Part shown: positions 23,701-23,702 of the stretch, piece after piece
Numbering within the stretch: position 1 is the stretch's first letter
Layout: each line of letters begins with the position of its first letter
Origin: Anammoximicrobium sp964409865
GTDB taxonomy: Bacteria > Planctomycetota > Planctomycetia > Pirellulales > Pirellulaceae
Direction of reading: 5' to 3'
Length of the DNA: 23,702 nt
Assembly: GCA_964409865.1 (NCBI GenBank)
Contig: CAYPGE010000093.1
Coordinates: 1 to 23,702, forward strand
Notes under the pieces: generated by a model
Database searches by the model: none
What the model saw: the letters and a program-made list of their open reading frames with translations, nothing else
Told to the model about the DNA's origin: nothing
Position numbers and translations under genes: made by a program

Positions 23701-23702
23701 TA

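Overview
This 23.7 kb window looks like chromosomal DNA from a high-GC member of the Planctomycetota, probably a Pirellulales-type lineage. The inference rests on the gene content: DUF1573, DUF1080 and DUF2961 proteins, a large exported beta-helix protein, a secretin-N-domain protein, a HEAT-like exported protein and a sulfatase-modifying-enzyme remnant. Intergenic spaces are unusually rich in palindromic repeats. No rRNA, tRNA, CRISPR array or intact transposase gene was seen.

Left part (1-6400): a membrane O-antigen-ligase/polymerase-type protein with a TPR tail comes first. It is followed by a likely two-gene operon of a DUF1573 protein and a lipoprotein that fuses a 5'-nucleotidase-like domain to a tetraheme cytochrome domain. 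An 89-bp miniature inverted-repeat element sits just in front of an unrecognised 180-residue gene, which converges on the next gene across a long palindrome.

Middle part (6400-14800): on the minus strand are an exported helical-repeat protein and a 910-residue secreted beta-helix protein. Between and beside them lie two gene fossils: the frameshifted C-terminus of a formylglycine-generating-enzyme-like protein and the N-terminus of a restriction-modification protein. Next, on the plus strand, is a 1004-residue exported protein built from secretin N-type domains but with no recognisable secretin barrel.

Right part (14800-20825, minus strand): a [NiFe]-hydrogenase maturation cluster in the transcription order hypB-hypF-hypC-hypD-hypE. 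Together these proteins insert nickel (HypB) and build and deliver the Fe(CN)2CO group (HypF/HypE make cyanide, HypC/HypD form the scaffold). hypA and the hydrogenase subunits are not in the window. Every gap in the cluster except the hypC/hypD overlap holds a different kind of repeat, and the ends of HypB and HypF read into repeat sequence.

Right end (21200-23702): divergent from hypB are a tandem-DUF1080 protein and a DUF2961/GH172-type protein, both secreted and probably acting on carbohydrates. The window ends inside the target-site duplication of a second, oppositely oriented copy of the 89-bp element. The two copies (about 94% identical, TNA-type duplications inside CTNAG) are the clearest candidate for an undescribed mobile family here.
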